Positions 14,698 to 23,210 of a stretch of 29,216 nucleotides of DNA are shown in pieces (position 1 is the first letter of the stretch; each line of letters begins with the position of its first letter). The DNA comes from an uncultured Eubacteriales bacterium (GTDB lineage Bacteria; Bacillota_A; Clostridia; Christensenellales; Aristaeellaceae): positions 1-29,216 of the forward strand of contig OMRS01000148.1 of NCBI GenBank assembly GCA_900313545.1, in the 5' to 3' direction. Both the position numbers and the translations under genes were made by a program. The notes under the pieces were generated by a model, which saw only the letters and a program-made list of their open reading frames with translations, ran no database searches and was not told the origin of the DNA.

Positions 14698-16030
14698 CCC
14701 TGAGAGCCGGGTCCCGCTGATGGACCAGCTGTATACGGCCATTGCCGGTGAAATCCGCAGCGGACGGATGGAAGAGGGAACCAAGCTGCCCTCCAAGCGG
14801 GAGATGTCCACACATCTGAAGATCAGTACCTCCACCGTGGAGGCGGCTTTTGCGCGTCTGGTTGAGGAGGGACTGTGCGAGAGCCGGCCCAGGTCCGGAC
14901 TGTATGTGCTCAAATCTCCGGAAGTGGATGCGCTCAGGGGAGCGGCGCAGGTTCCCGTGAAGTGGAATTTTTCCACCAGTGCGGTGGATGCCGGAACATT
15001 TCCCTATGACACCTGGGCCCGCCTGATGCGGGAGGTGCTCACGGAGCGAAGCGAACGTCTGCTCTCCGGAGGGGATCCCATGGGAGATCCGGGGCTGCGC
15101 AGGGAGATCGCGGATATGCTCAGGCGCAGCCGCGCCATGGAGGTGTCATGGGAAAACCTGGTGATCGGTTCCGGCTCGGAGGACCTGCTCGGGTCCATGA
15201 TCCCGCTGCTGGGACGGGAAAAACCGGTGGCTGTGGAGGATCCGGGCTATCCCCGGGCGCGGCGGGCCCTGATTGCGGGCGGCGCCAGAATCCTCCCGGT
15301 ACAGCTGCTGGAGGGGGCTGTGAATCCCTCAGAGCTGTATATCCACGGGGCAGGTGCGGCGTATGTGACCCCGGCGCACCAGTTCCCCACGGGAAGGAGC
15401 ATGAGTCGGGAGCAGAAGGAGTCCCTGATAAGGTGGGCAAAAGAAACCGGCAGCGTGCTTGTCGAGGATGATGTGGACTGCGAGTTCCGGGACGGGGGAC
15501 CCGGGACGGCCCCTCTGGAGACGTTGAGCCCGGAACACGTCATCTATCTCAACACCTTTACCCGTACCCTCGCTCCGGGACTGCGGATGGGGTACATGGT
15601 ACTGCCGGACAGGCTGCGAAGGACATATGCGGAGAGCCATCTCTCCTGCGGCGTGCCCGCCTTTGAGCAGGAGACCCTCCGCAAGTTTATCGCCTCGGGC
15701 CAGTTTGAGCGGCATGTGGCCAGGACACAGACCGACTTCAGGCATCGGCTTCTGGCGGCGGCCAGGATGGTCCGTGAGATGGAGATCGGGGAGGTGCTCC
15801 CCAGCGAGGCCGGCGGATACCTGGTTGTCAGGGCGGGCGGCAGGCTGCCGGCACATCAGCTGGTGGAAGCGGCAGCTCGGGAAGGCGTGCGTGTGCACAG
15901 GCTGGATGAGTACCGGATCCAGCCTGTGGGGGAGGAAACCCGCAGGCACGTGCTGCTGGGCATTACCGGAATGCGGGAGGAGCGGATTCAGGAAGGTCTC
16001 CGCTCACTGGCAAAAGCCTGGCTGAGTTGA
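14678..16030 (+). CDS. MocR/GabR-type regulator (GntR HTH plus aminotransferase-like domain), PLP lysine replaced
   Basis: A 450-residue fusion. Residues ~10-78 form a GntR winged helix with the HTH near 37-66 (L-P-S-K-R-E-M-S ... S-T-V-E-A-A-F-A-R-L). Residues ~95-450 form a class I aminotransferase fold with D-P-G-Y-P-R-A-R, T-P-A-H-Q-F-P-T-G and L-A-P-G-L-R-M-G-Y. In active relatives the last motif is preceded by F-S-K-T, whose Lys holds PLP; here it is F-T-R-T with Arg296 (codon 15563-15565). The usual E-D-D-Y-D is E-D-D-V-D, losing a second PLP contact. PLP binding by the normal aldimine therefore looks impossible, and this may be a ligand-independent or altered-ligand regulator. The start is ATG 14678 behind AAAGAGGA, 20 bases inside the preceding GTPase gene, which makes that operon a likely target. 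Confidence 0.9.
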   Translation: MLTWYLDPESRVPLMDQLYTAIAGEIRSGRMEEGTKLPSKREMSTHLKISTSTVEAAFARLVEEGLCESRPRSGLYVLKSPEVDALRGAAQVPVKWNFSTSAVDAGTFPYDTWARLMREVLTERSERLLSGGDPMGDPGLRREIADMLRRSRAMEVSWENLVIGSGSEDLLGSMIPLLGREKPVAVEDPGYPRARRALIAGGARILPVQLLEGAVNPSELYIHGAGAAYVTPAHQFPTGRSMSREQKESLIRWAKETGSVLVEDDVDCEFRDGGPGTAPLETLSPEHVIYLNTFTRTLAPGLRMGYMVLPDRLRRTYAESHLSCGVPAFEQETLRKFIASGQFERHVARTQTDFRHRLLAAARMVREMEIGEVLPSEAGGYLVVRAGGRLPAHQLVEAAAREGVRVHRLDEYRIQPVGEETRRHVLLGITGMREERIQEGLRSLAKAWLS

Positions 16031-16708
16031 CCCTGACGGTCTGCATGCACTCCGGACGGGAAACGGGCGATGCATGGAGGGCGGGGCAGGATGGGTGATT
16101 CCTGCCGGGCCACGGGTCTCCGATCCCGAACAAACAGGCATGACAAGGGGCAGAACCTGGCCTTTCCAATCGTGTGAGTATCCCCATCTCCGTGTGCAGT
16201 GTCATCCTGCGGTGCCATGTCTGGCATGGCTTCCGCGTGATCAATGCGAGGATCACCCGCACACGGCGCCCATCCCCTTCATCTCGTCCACCCACAAAAC
16301 ATACGGCTGCCTTTGAGCGGAAATGCGTGAAGCGAAAAGAACGCAGGGCCGGGAGGAATCCGGCTGTGTGAAATGGACAGGTTCATGCCGGACCGGGTGG
16401 AAATGCCTCCGAAAACAGGCAGAGGGTGAGGGAATATCCCGTCAGTCCTGGAGGCCGCTTTGGCCGGGCGCTGAGGATTATGACACGCGGATCTTTTTTC
16501 TGTGGCAGAGCTCTTTGCAGATACGGGTGATCTCCGGCGTATTGGCGCCCGACGGGGATGAAGGCATGTACCCTTTGCCCCGGCATATTCCGCATGAAGG
16601 CAGAAAACGCCGCCTTTACGTGAGCCCGCCGGAGATGGAAAGCAGAGGTTCCTCCGTCTGCCGGGTACCTCAGGAAACCAGGCGCAGGGAAGGATCCCGG
16701 ATAAACCC

Positions 16709-16742
16709 GAAACACCCCGGAGTGCATGCTCCGGGGTGTTTC
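16709..16742. terminator. Perfect 14-bp stem-loop in the long intergenic region
   Basis: Arms gaaacaccccggag (16709-16722) and ctccggggtgtttc (16729-16742) flank the loop tgcatg. The stem has A-rich and T-rich ends, the look of a bidirectional terminator, but no long T-tract follows. No gene on either strand clearly ends at it. Confidence 0.55.
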
Positions 16743-17032
16743 AGCTTTCTGGAAACCAGGAGCAGAGCATTGAGAGCCGGGTGAAAGCGGTGGAACCGGG
16801 TCGACGATCCCTGCAGATGCCTTTCGGGGTGATATAAAACCGGATGCACGGAGGAGAAGTCCGTCAGGTACCCGAATGAAAAGGATGGGAACAGAAGCCG
16901 CAGGGATGTACCGGGACGATGATCCGGGGGATACGGCCAACCCGCATTGAAGGAGGGACTGATCTGGACGGGAGGTATGGAAACAGGACAGCCCGGATGG
17001 CTTCACACCGTCCCGCCGCAGGATGAATAAGC

Positions 17033-17072
17033 GTGAACAAAATAAAACAGATCCGGGGTTCCGGATCTGTTT
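17033..17072 (-). terminator. Intrinsic terminator of the minus-strand DUF6020-like gene
   Basis: Read on the minus strand, arms aaacagatccgg and ccggatctgttt (17045-17072) form a 12-bp stem with a 4-nt loop, followed by tattttgtt. It lies ~107 bases after the stop codon of the membrane protein gene. Confidence 0.85.
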
Positions 17073-17178
17073 CATGGATGGGGAATGCGGCAGGCCCTGG
17101 AAAAGAGCACCCTGTCGTATGAGAACCCGAGGAGAAGCGACGTATTTCGCGGGTTTACCCCGGGGAGGGCGAAACGAG

Positions 17179-18972
17179 TCAGGATTCTCCAGTGCTTCTG
17201 TTATCCCGGGAGGGAAGTGCGCTGTCCGGAAGCGAAAAGGCAATGATCAGAAGCGGCGGTACGACACAGTACAGGGGAAGCAGATAGCGCACCAGCGTAC
17301 AGGGTCCGAGCAGATAGGACACCCAAAGCACAAGCAGCAGGGCAGGCGAGAGAATCCTCCTGCCGTAACCGCGCCTGCGAAGAAGCAGGAAAAGGAGGCA
17401 CATGCCCCAGAAGGGAAGGGAGGGAGCCACCAGCAGAGAGAGAAGCGGGAGCTTCTGCAGGGCGTTTCCCCGGCAGATGCGCTCAGTGAGTTGACGGTAC
17501 AAAGGGAAAAGGCAGCGGGTGTGGATCCCGTCTGCGCTCATGTCTGTCTCCTGGGTTTGCAGATAGCCTTTGTTGAGATATGCGGCCACCTCCGAATACA
17601 CGCTGGCGTAGGAGGTGTCGTCCGGATACCAGGAGCCAATGTTCAGCAGAAGAAAGGCTTCAAGGGCACACCTGGGATCTGCCCTGATGACGCGGCCCAC
17701 CAGGGAGAAAAAGTCGCTCCGATGTGCGGAGAGGCGTTCCGCATCCAAGTAGCCCTTGGCCGGGTCGGCAATATGGGGATAGAGGTTCAGTCCTTCCTCT
17801 GACACATACCAGCTGCGGATCTCTGAACGGGTCTTCTCATCCAGGGGAGCAAGCCGATAAGCGCGCACCAGCTGCTGGGCAGGAATCGAGTAAAGCTGGA
17901 AATCCGGTGCGGGAGCGGGGGAAAGCCATGCGGTCAGGGACAGGTGAAGAACCAGGGCAGTCAGGGGGATTCCTGCGGCGAGGAAAAGCGCAGAGCGCAG
18001 GCTGGATTTCCCCAACACCAGGATGCCGGGAATGACCGCCAGGAGAATCAGAGGACCGTTGACCCGCATGGTGCAGGCTGCAAGGACATGGGCGGCAAGC
18101 ACAAGAGAAAAGGCGGGGCGATTCAGGAGAGACGGCGTTTCAGCAAGCTGCCACAGGCTCAGGACCACATTGGCGCATGCTGCTGCGAAGAGCGTATCCT
18201 TGGTCATCGAAAATGCCAGAACCGGAAACACGGGATGCAGCGCAAAGAAGAGAAGCGCCAGAAGGGTTGCAGGCAGGGAGCGGCTGCGGGACAGCGCCAT
18301 GGTGAGTCCGCGGGAAAGTGTGAGGGAAAGGACGGTCCCCTGAAGCATGGACATGAGCAATACCCCGAAGGTGCGGGAATGCAGATGTTCCCCCAGGGTG
18401 ATGATGCCGTTCATCAGCACGCTGTGGCCCAGAGGATGCAGGGCGGAATAGGCGCCCTTCAGATGCTGGGCATACTCGCCGGGAAAATCATAGTTGAGCA
18501 TTCCCGGAAAATAGGCCAGCAGAGTAGGCAGCCAGCAAACCCACAGGATCACTGCGAAAACGGGAAAGGGATGGAAAAGTCCCGACGGGGAGGAAGGCTT
18601 CAGGCGCAGCCGGGTGACCTGATCTGTGAGCAGCAGCAGCGTCGGCAGGGTCAGGAGGGGAACCAGAAGGCGACGAAGAAGGGAGGAGAGCCCGGGCAGC
18701 AGATGAGAGTACGCAGCCAGTTCCGCTCCCAGGGAGATCGCAAAAGCCAGTGCCAGGGAAAAAGGAAGGCAGGCCAACAGGGACTTTGGGGTGGCCTGCC
18801 GGACAGCCCGCTCAATCAGGGGAAGCAGGCAGATGATCAGCACCGCGGGCAGCACGCCGGAACGGAAGACCGGGCTGTCCGGGTTTCCGGGCATCAGGTA
18901 GGGGGCGAAAAGAGCCAGGGCACACAGGACCAGCAGGGCGAATACTCGTGGATGGCGTTTTTCGATGTGCAT
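17179..18972 (-). CDS. Polytopic membrane protein, DUF6020-like
   Basis: A 597-residue integral membrane protein with about a dozen hydrophobic segments. After ~5 N-terminal helices comes a conserved-looking loop with Y-F-P-G-M-L-N-Y-D-F-P-G-E-Y-x-Q, then H-P-L-G-H, M-T-K-D-T-L-F-A and further helices. A large extracytoplasmic stretch (about residues 360-500) is rich in Tyr, Asp and Trp (W-Y-P-D-D-T-S-Y), before two or three C-terminal helices. The D-x-x-x-x-Y and H-P-x-x-H pattern resembles DUF6020-type proteins, often likened to GT-C glycosyltransferases that use lipid-linked sugars. That function is not established. The start is ATG 18972 with GAGGT seven bases upstream, directly abutting the glgA terminator. 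It follows glgCDA on the same strand. Confidence 0.82.
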   Translation of the reverse strand: MHIEKRHPRVFALLVLCALALFAPYLMPGNPDSPVFRSGVLPAVLIICLLPLIERAVRQATPKSLLACLPFSLALAFAISLGAELAAYSHLLPGLSSLLRRLLVPLLTLPTLLLLTDQVTRLRLKPSSPSGLFHPFPVFAVILWVCWLPTLLAYFPGMLNYDFPGEYAQHLKGAYSALHPLGHSVLMNGIITLGEHLHSRTFGVLLMSMLQGTVLSLTLSRGLTMALSRSRSLPATLLALLFFALHPVFPVLAFSMTKDTLFAAACANVVLSLWQLAETPSLLNRPAFSLVLAAHVLAACTMRVNGPLILLAVIPGILVLGKSSLRSALFLAAGIPLTALVLHLSLTAWLSPAPAPDFQLYSIPAQQLVRAYRLAPLDEKTRSEIRSWYVSEEGLNLYPHIADPAKGYLDAERLSAHRSDFFSLVGRVIRADPRCALEAFLLLNIGSWYPDDTSYASVYSEVAAYLNKGYLQTQETDMSADGIHTRCLFPLYRQLTERICRGNALQKLPLLSLLVAPSLPFWGMCLLFLLLRRRGYGRRILSPALLLVLWVSYLLGPCTLVRYLLPLYCVVPPLLIIAFSLPDSALPSRDNRSTGES

Positions 18973-18983
18973 GGTCAGACCTC

Positions 18984-19018
18984 AAAAAAAAGGCCCGAAC
19001 GCATATGCGGCCGGGCCT
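18984..19018 (-). terminator. Intrinsic terminator after glgA
   Basis: On the minus strand, aggcccg and cgggcct enclose an inner cgcatatgcg palindrome and are followed by a run of eight T residues (18984-18991 on the plus strand as A). It ends 11 bases before the ATG of the membrane protein gene, so it may act as a read-through attenuator. Confidence 0.88.
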
Positions 19019-19051
19019 GGATTCAAATCCGGAAGGGAAGTGTGGCTTCAA

Positions 19052-20677
19052 TTACTTGGCTGCCTTGGGCTTGCGGGCGGGCTTGGCAGCGGTGGTTTTT
19101 TCGGCGGGCTTCTTCTCTGATGCTTTTTTCTCCGTGGTCTTCTTTTCGACCGGCTTTTCGGCAGCGGCTTTTGCGGCGGCTTCCTTAGCCTTGTTTTCCG
19201 CTTCAATTTCCGCATTGATCCTGGCGCGGAAGGACTTGGCGGACTCTACCAGCGTATCGTACAGCTTGTGATACTTCTGGGCAGAGGTGTACCAGCTGTA
19301 ATCGCCGGTCATGCCACGCACGATGAGACGATACCAGATCTCGCGGTTGTGCCGGTAATAGTGCACGGCACGACGGACGGTATGGAGCATGTCATGTGCA
19401 TTGTAGTTGAAGAAGGTGAAGCCATTGCCCTCATCCGTAAACTTGTTGTAGGAGAGCACGGTATCCCGCAGGCCGCCGGTTTCCCGGACGATGGGAATGG
19501 AACCGTAACGCATGGCGATCATCTGGCTCAGGCCGCAGGGCTCAAACTGGCTGGGCATGAGGAACATGTCGCTGCCGGCATAGATGCGGTGGGCGAGCTG
19601 ATGGTCCATGGCGAAGGTGGTGGAAATTCTGCCCGGATATTCACTCTCCGCCCAGGAAAACAGATTGGTGTACTTGGAGTCGCCTACGCCCAGAATGGCC
19701 ATCTGGATGCCCGTGGACATCAGCTCGCGGATGACGCATTCGATGAGATCAAACCCCTTCTGGTTGGAAAGGCGGGAGATGATGCCCACCAGGGGCACAT
19801 TGGGATCCACCTGAAGTCCCAGTTCCTTCTGGAGTTCCTGCTTGCAGTATTCCTTGCCGCCGAGATGGTACGGATCGAAGGTGGCATAGATTTTCTTGTC
19901 CTTCTCAGGAGCGTATTCATCCACATCGATACCGTTCAGGATGCCGGTGAGCTGATCCTTGCGGGCGCGGAGAAGTCCGTCCAGACGCTCGCCGTAGAAG
20001 GCAGTCTGAATCTCCTCAGCATAGCTGGGGGAGACGGTGGTCAGCTGGTCCGAATACACCAGACCGGCCTTCATATAGTTGGCACAGCCATAGCACTCCA
20101 GCTTGTCGGGGCTGAACAGATCGTCGCCCAGACCCAGGGTATCCTGCACGGCCTTGATGGGGAAAACACCCTGATACTGGAGGTTATGAATGGTGAAGAT
20201 GGTTTTGATGTCCTGATAGAAGGGGTAGTGAGCATACTGAATCTTCAGCAGGGCCGGGATCATGCCGGTCTGCCAGTCATGGCAGTGGATGACGTCCGGC
20301 TGGAAGTCCAGATGGGTCAGGGCATCGATGACCGCCCGGGCAAAGTAGCCAAAGCGTTCATACTCGTCTCCGCCAAGGCCGTAAATATAGGACCGCTTGA
20401 AATACTGCTCGTTATCCACAAAGTAGAAGGTTACGCCGTTTTGCTCCAGGGATTCAATGCCGCAGTACTGATCGCGCCAGCACAGTGTGACGCGGAAGTC
20501 GCACACATGTTTCATCTGGTTGCGGTACTGCTCGGGAATCGCACTGTAAAGAGGGAGAATGACCCGGACGTCATTTCCCTGCTGGGCAAGAACGGGAGTG
20601 AGTGCGCCGACAACATCCGCCAGACCGCCGGTTTTGATGAAGGGTACGCACTCGGACGCGGCAAACAGAATCTTCAT
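19052..20677 (-). CDS. glgA: Glycogen synthase GlgA with Lys/Ala-rich C-terminal tail
   Basis: A 541-residue GT5 glycosyltransferase that transfers glucose from ADP-glucose to the growing alpha-1,4-glucan. The N-terminus carries the substrate-binding K-T-G-G-L-A-D-V motif near residue 16, and H-D-W-Q-T-G lies in the N-domain. The C-domain has G-I-I-S-R-L-S-N-Q-K-G and P-S-Q-F-E-P-C-G-L-S-Q. Normal GlgA ends near residue 480-490. Here about 46 further residues consist almost only of Lys, Ala, Glu, Pro and Thr (K-A-A-A-E-K-P, E-K-K, K-P-A-R-K-P-K), a low-complexity basic tail. The start is ATG 20677 with AAGGAGGAATT upstream. It is third in glgC-glgD-glgA, separated from glgD by 125 bases containing a stem-loop, and is followed by a strong terminator. 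Confidence 0.96.
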   Translation of the reverse strand: MKILFAASECVPFIKTGGLADVVGALTPVLAQQGNDVRVILPLYSAIPEQYRNQMKHVCDFRVTLCWRDQYCGIESLEQNGVTFYFVDNEQYFKRSYIYGLGGDEYERFGYFARAVIDALTHLDFQPDVIHCHDWQTGMIPALLKIQYAHYPFYQDIKTIFTIHNLQYQGVFPIKAVQDTLGLGDDLFSPDKLECYGCANYMKAGLVYSDQLTTVSPSYAEEIQTAFYGERLDGLLRARKDQLTGILNGIDVDEYAPEKDKKIYATFDPYHLGGKEYCKQELQKELGLQVDPNVPLVGIISRLSNQKGFDLIECVIRELMSTGIQMAILGVGDSKYTNLFSWAESEYPGRISTTFAMDHQLAHRIYAGSDMFLMPSQFEPCGLSQMIAMRYGSIPIVRETGGLRDTVLSYNKFTDEGNGFTFFNYNAHDMLHTVRRAVHYYRHNREIWYRLIVRGMTGDYSWYTSAQKYHKLYDTLVESAKSFRARINAEIEAENKAKEAAAKAAAEKPVEKKTTEKKASEKKPAEKTTAAKPARKPKAAK

Positions 20678-20734
20678 TCGGTAATTCCTCCTTCAATGAA
20701 ATGATTGTCCGGTGGAAGCGACGCACGTTCCGCC

Positions 20735-20767
20735 GCCTGTCCGGATCTTGCCTCTTTCCGGACAGGC
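20735..20767 (-). other. Intercistronic stem-loop between glgD and glgA
   Basis: Arms gcctgtccgg (20735-20744) and ccggacaggc (20758-20767) are perfect complements with a 13-nt loop. No T-tract follows on the minus strand, so processing, stability or attenuation is more likely than full termination. Confidence 0.6.
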
Positions 20768-20802
20768 AGCAGTAAAACAGCTACGAAACAGACCGGAAGA
20801 GG

Positions 20803-21927
20803 TTAAATGACCACGTTTTTGGCGATGACGATGGGATATGCTGCGGGAGCAATCAGACGGCCGTTGCGCCGGATGACGGACTGCTTGTCAAGGATGCAGT
20901 GATCGATTTCAGCACCCTCCTGAATATGGGCATCCTGCATGATGATGGAGTTCTTGACCACGGCGCCCTTGGCGATGCGCACGCCGCGGAAGAGGATGGA
21001 GTTGATGACGGTGCCCTCGATGGTGCAGCCGTTGGCCACCAGAGAGTTGGTGCACTCACAGCCTGCCACATATCGGGCAGGCATATCGTCACGGACCTTG
21101 GTGTACACGGGGCGCTCCGAGGGGAAGAGCTGGTTGCGGAAATCGTTCTGCAGAAGGGCCATGTTGAAATTGAAATAGGACTGGATGGAATCGATCTGCC
21201 AGGCGATGCCCGTGTACTCGAAACCGTAGACCTTGAGATTGCCCTCATTGATGTTCTTCTGGAGAATGTCCCGTTCAAAGTCATGCAGACCGCTGGCCGC
21301 GCCCTGGTCCACCAGCTGGTGCAGCAGCTCCCGCCGGGTGATATACACCTTGAGGGATGCGCAGTCGCCTTTGGGATTGGAGGAACCGATCTCCATGGTC
21401 AGAACCTTGCCGTTTTCGTCCACGGTATAGAAAGTGTCGTTCTCACCCTGGGTGGTGCCGGTATGCTCATTGCGGCAGTAGAGCACGGTGACATCTGCAC
21501 CTGCATTCACATGGAAGCGAAGAGCATCGGAGAAATCAATATTGTAGATGGTATGGCTGTTGGTCAGCACAACATACTCCTGCTTGGAACGGCGCAGGAA
21601 GTTCACATTGGAACGAAGCGCGTCCAGCATGCCGGAGTAAACACCCATGTTCTCACGGGTCAGGAAGGGAGGCAGAATCACCATGCCCTGCTTGCCGTGG
21701 AGATCCCACTCGCGTCCGGAACCCACATGGTCCATCAGGGAGGAGTAGTTCTTCTGGGTGATGATGCCTACGTTTTTGATGCCCGTGTGCACCATGGAGG
21801 AGAGCTGGAAGTCGATGACACGATAGCGGCCAGCGATCGGCATGGCTGCCACTGCGCGCTGGCTGGTAAGTTCACCGAGATGGATGTCGTTTTCGCCGGT
21901 GACAATCAAACCCATGACGTCTTTCAT
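20803..21927 (-). CDS. glgD: Glucose-1-phosphate adenylyltransferase-like subunit GlgD
   Basis: A 374-residue nucleotidyltransferase homologue that pairs with GlgC in many Bacillota. The usual A-G-G-x-G-x-R-L pyrophosphorylase signature is replaced by V-T-G-E-N-D-I-H-L, the hallmark of GlgD. P-I-A-G-R-Y-R-V-I-D-F and the C-terminal left-handed beta-helix (hexapeptide-like C-T-I-E-G-T-V-I-N-S, V-V-K-N-S-I-I) are kept. GlgD is regarded as a largely regulatory partner that raises or tunes GlgC activity in making ADP-glucose. The start is ATG 21927, with AGGAGGT 10 bases upstream, 14 bases after the glgC stop. Length is normal for the family. Confidence 0.95.
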   Translation of the reverse strand: MKDVMGLIVTGENDIHLGELTSQRAVAAMPIAGRYRVIDFQLSSMVHTGIKNVGIITQKNYSSLMDHVGSGREWDLHGKQGMVILPPFLTRENMGVYSGMLDALRSNVNFLRRSKQEYVVLTNSHTIYNIDFSDALRFHVNAGADVTVLYCRNEHTGTTQGENDTFYTVDENGKVLTMEIGSSNPKGDCASLKVYITRRELLHQLVDQGAASGLHDFERDILQKNINEGNLKVYGFEYTGIAWQIDSIQSYFNFNMALLQNDFRNQLFPSERPVYTKVRDDMPARYVAGCECTNSLVANGCTIEGTVINSILFRGVRIAKGAVVKNSIIMQDAHIQEGAEIDHCILDKQSVIRRNGRLIAPAAYPIVIAKNVVI

Positions 21928-21941
21928 TTTCAGGTACCTCC

Positions 21942-23141
21942 TTATTTCGCGCTGGCTGCGGCACGCTGCTCGTCCGCATCGATCTGGACGCCTGCGGCGA
22001 CGTGCTCGCCGGGGCCGACAACGGCACCGGGCCCGACAACGGCGATATTGCCGGTCTCTTCACCGACAATGGCGCCTGCGCAGATATGGGCATTCTCGGC
22101 AACAATCGCCCGGCGGACCACAGCACCGCGTTCGATGATGGCACCGGGCATGATCACGGCCTGAGTGACCTCAGCACCGGTTTCCACCCGGACGCCGGCA
22201 AAGAGGACGGAGTGGTCGATGACGCCGCGGACCTCACAGCCTTCCGTGATGAGGGAATCCACCACCTTGACGCCCTGGTCAATGTAGTGCGGGGGCATGC
22301 CGGGATTCCGGGCATAGATGCGCCAGCGCTTGTCCGCCAGGTCGATGGGCATGGGCAGGGTGAGCAGGTCCATGTTGGATTCCCACAGGGACTCGATCGT
22401 TCCCACGTCCTTCCAGTATCCCTCGAAGGTGTAGGTGTACAGCTTCTGATTCTCCGCCAGCATGGTGGGAATGATGTTTTTGCCAAAGTCGTTTTCGCTC
22501 TTGGGGTCGGCTTCATCCTGCTCCATGTACTTGCGCATCTTGTCCCAGGTGAAGATGTACACGCCCATGGACGCCTTGTTGGACTTGGGATGCTTGGGCT
22601 TTTCCTCAAACTCGTCAATCCGGTTGTTTTCATCGGTATGGAGAAGACCGAAGCGGGAAGCATCCTCCCACGGAACCTCACGCACGGCAATGGTCAGATC
22701 GGCACCCTTCTCGATGTGAGCGCGAAGCATGGCATTGTAGTCCATCTTATAGATGTGATCGCCGGAGAGAACCAGGACATAATCAGGATCCCACTGCTCG
22801 ATGAAAGCGATGTTCTGATAGATGGCATTGGCGGTACCCTTGTACCATTCGCCGGTTTTTCCTGTCTGATAGGGGGGCAGAACGAAAACACCGCCATTGG
22901 ACAGATCCAGATCCCAGGGAGAGCCAGATCCAATGTAGGCATTCAGTTCAAGAGGTCTGTACTGAGTCAGAACACCAACCACGTCAATACCGGAGTTGGT
23001 GCAGTTGGAAAGCGGAAAGTCAATGATCCGGAACTTTCCACCGAACGGAACTGCCGGCTTGGCGACCTTCTTGGTCAGAATGCCGAGACGGCTACCTTGT
23101 CCACCTGCCAACAGCATGGCAACACATTTTTTCTTCCTCAT
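21942..23141 (-). CDS. glgC: Glucose-1-phosphate adenylyltransferase GlgC
   Basis: A 399-residue enzyme that makes ADP-glucose from ATP and glucose-1-phosphate, the committed step of bacterial glycogen synthesis. The N-terminus has [13 protein letters not shown] and K-P-A-V-P-F-G-G; the active region has [15 protein letters not shown] and W-K-D-V-G-T. The C-terminus is a beta-helix with [10 protein letters not shown] and G-P-G-A-V-V-G-P-G repeats. The start is ATG 23141 with GGAG upstream. A promoter with an extended -10 lies about 70 bases upstream. It is the first gene of glgC-glgD-glgA. Confidence 0.97.
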   Translation of the reverse strand: MRKKKCVAMLLAGGQGSRLGILTKKVAKPAVPFGGKFRIIDFPLSNCTNSGIDVVGVLTQYRPLELNAYIGSGSPWDLDLSNGGVFVLPPYQTGKTGEWYKGTANAIYQNIAFIEQWDPDYVLVLSGDHIYKMDYNAMLRAHIEKGADLTIAVREVPWEDASRFGLLHTDENNRIDEFEEKPKHPKSNKASMGVYIFTWDKMRKYMEQDEADPKSENDFGKNIIPTMLAENQKLYTYTFEGYWKDVGTIESLWESNMDLLTLPMPIDLADKRWRIYARNPGMPPHYIDQGVKVVDSLITEGCEVRGVIDHSVLFAGVRVETGAEVTQAVIMPGAIIERGAVVRRAIVAENAHICAGAIVGEETGNIAVVGPGAVVGPGEHVAAGVQIDADEQRAAASAK

Positions 23142-23180
23142 GGCTCACACACTCCATACATCTGGATTTGTAATTAACGA

Positions 23181-23199
23181 AATGGAAGCTCCTTCCATT
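23181..23199 (-). promoter_or_regulatory. 8-bp dyad just downstream of the glgC promoter
   Basis: Arms aatggaag (23181-23188) and cttccatt (23192-23199) are perfect complements with a 3-nt loop. The dyad lies about 5 bases past the expected transcription start, so it could be an operator or a 5'-end hairpin of the glg mRNA. Confidence 0.6.
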
Positions 23200-23210
23200 A
23201 CTTATGAGAG

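Larger units (their letters stand above)
16031..17178. other. Long intergenic region with no convincing gene
   Basis: About 1.15 kb between the MocR-type gene and the minus-strand membrane protein gene, whose stop codons face each other. Open frames of 80-290 codons occur on both strands but have compositions unlike the neighbours (many Pro, Arg, Ser and Cys residues), no good ribosome binding site and no family I recognize. Structures seen are a weak hairpin (ggcagga/tcctgcc, 16085-16106) after the MocR-type gene, a 14-bp hairpin at 16709-16742 and the terminator at 17033-17072. A minus-strand patch at 16478-16615 reads like a short protein fragment. The region could hold degraded genes or a structured RNA. 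Confidence 0.6.

Noticed and set aside
16323..16784. 153-codon plus-strand frame in the same region
   Set aside because: It crosses a strong hairpin, has low-quality composition and no recognizable motif or start context.
16383..17243. 286-codon minus-strand frame in the long intergenic region
   Set aside because: It runs through the terminator and the end of the membrane protein gene, is rich in Pro/Ser/Arg, and shows no family motif or ribosome binding site.
19268..23177. Long plus-strand open frames (391-478 codons) across the glg genes
   Set aside because: These are mirror frames of glgA, glgD and glgC, all three of which carry full family motifs on the minus strand.
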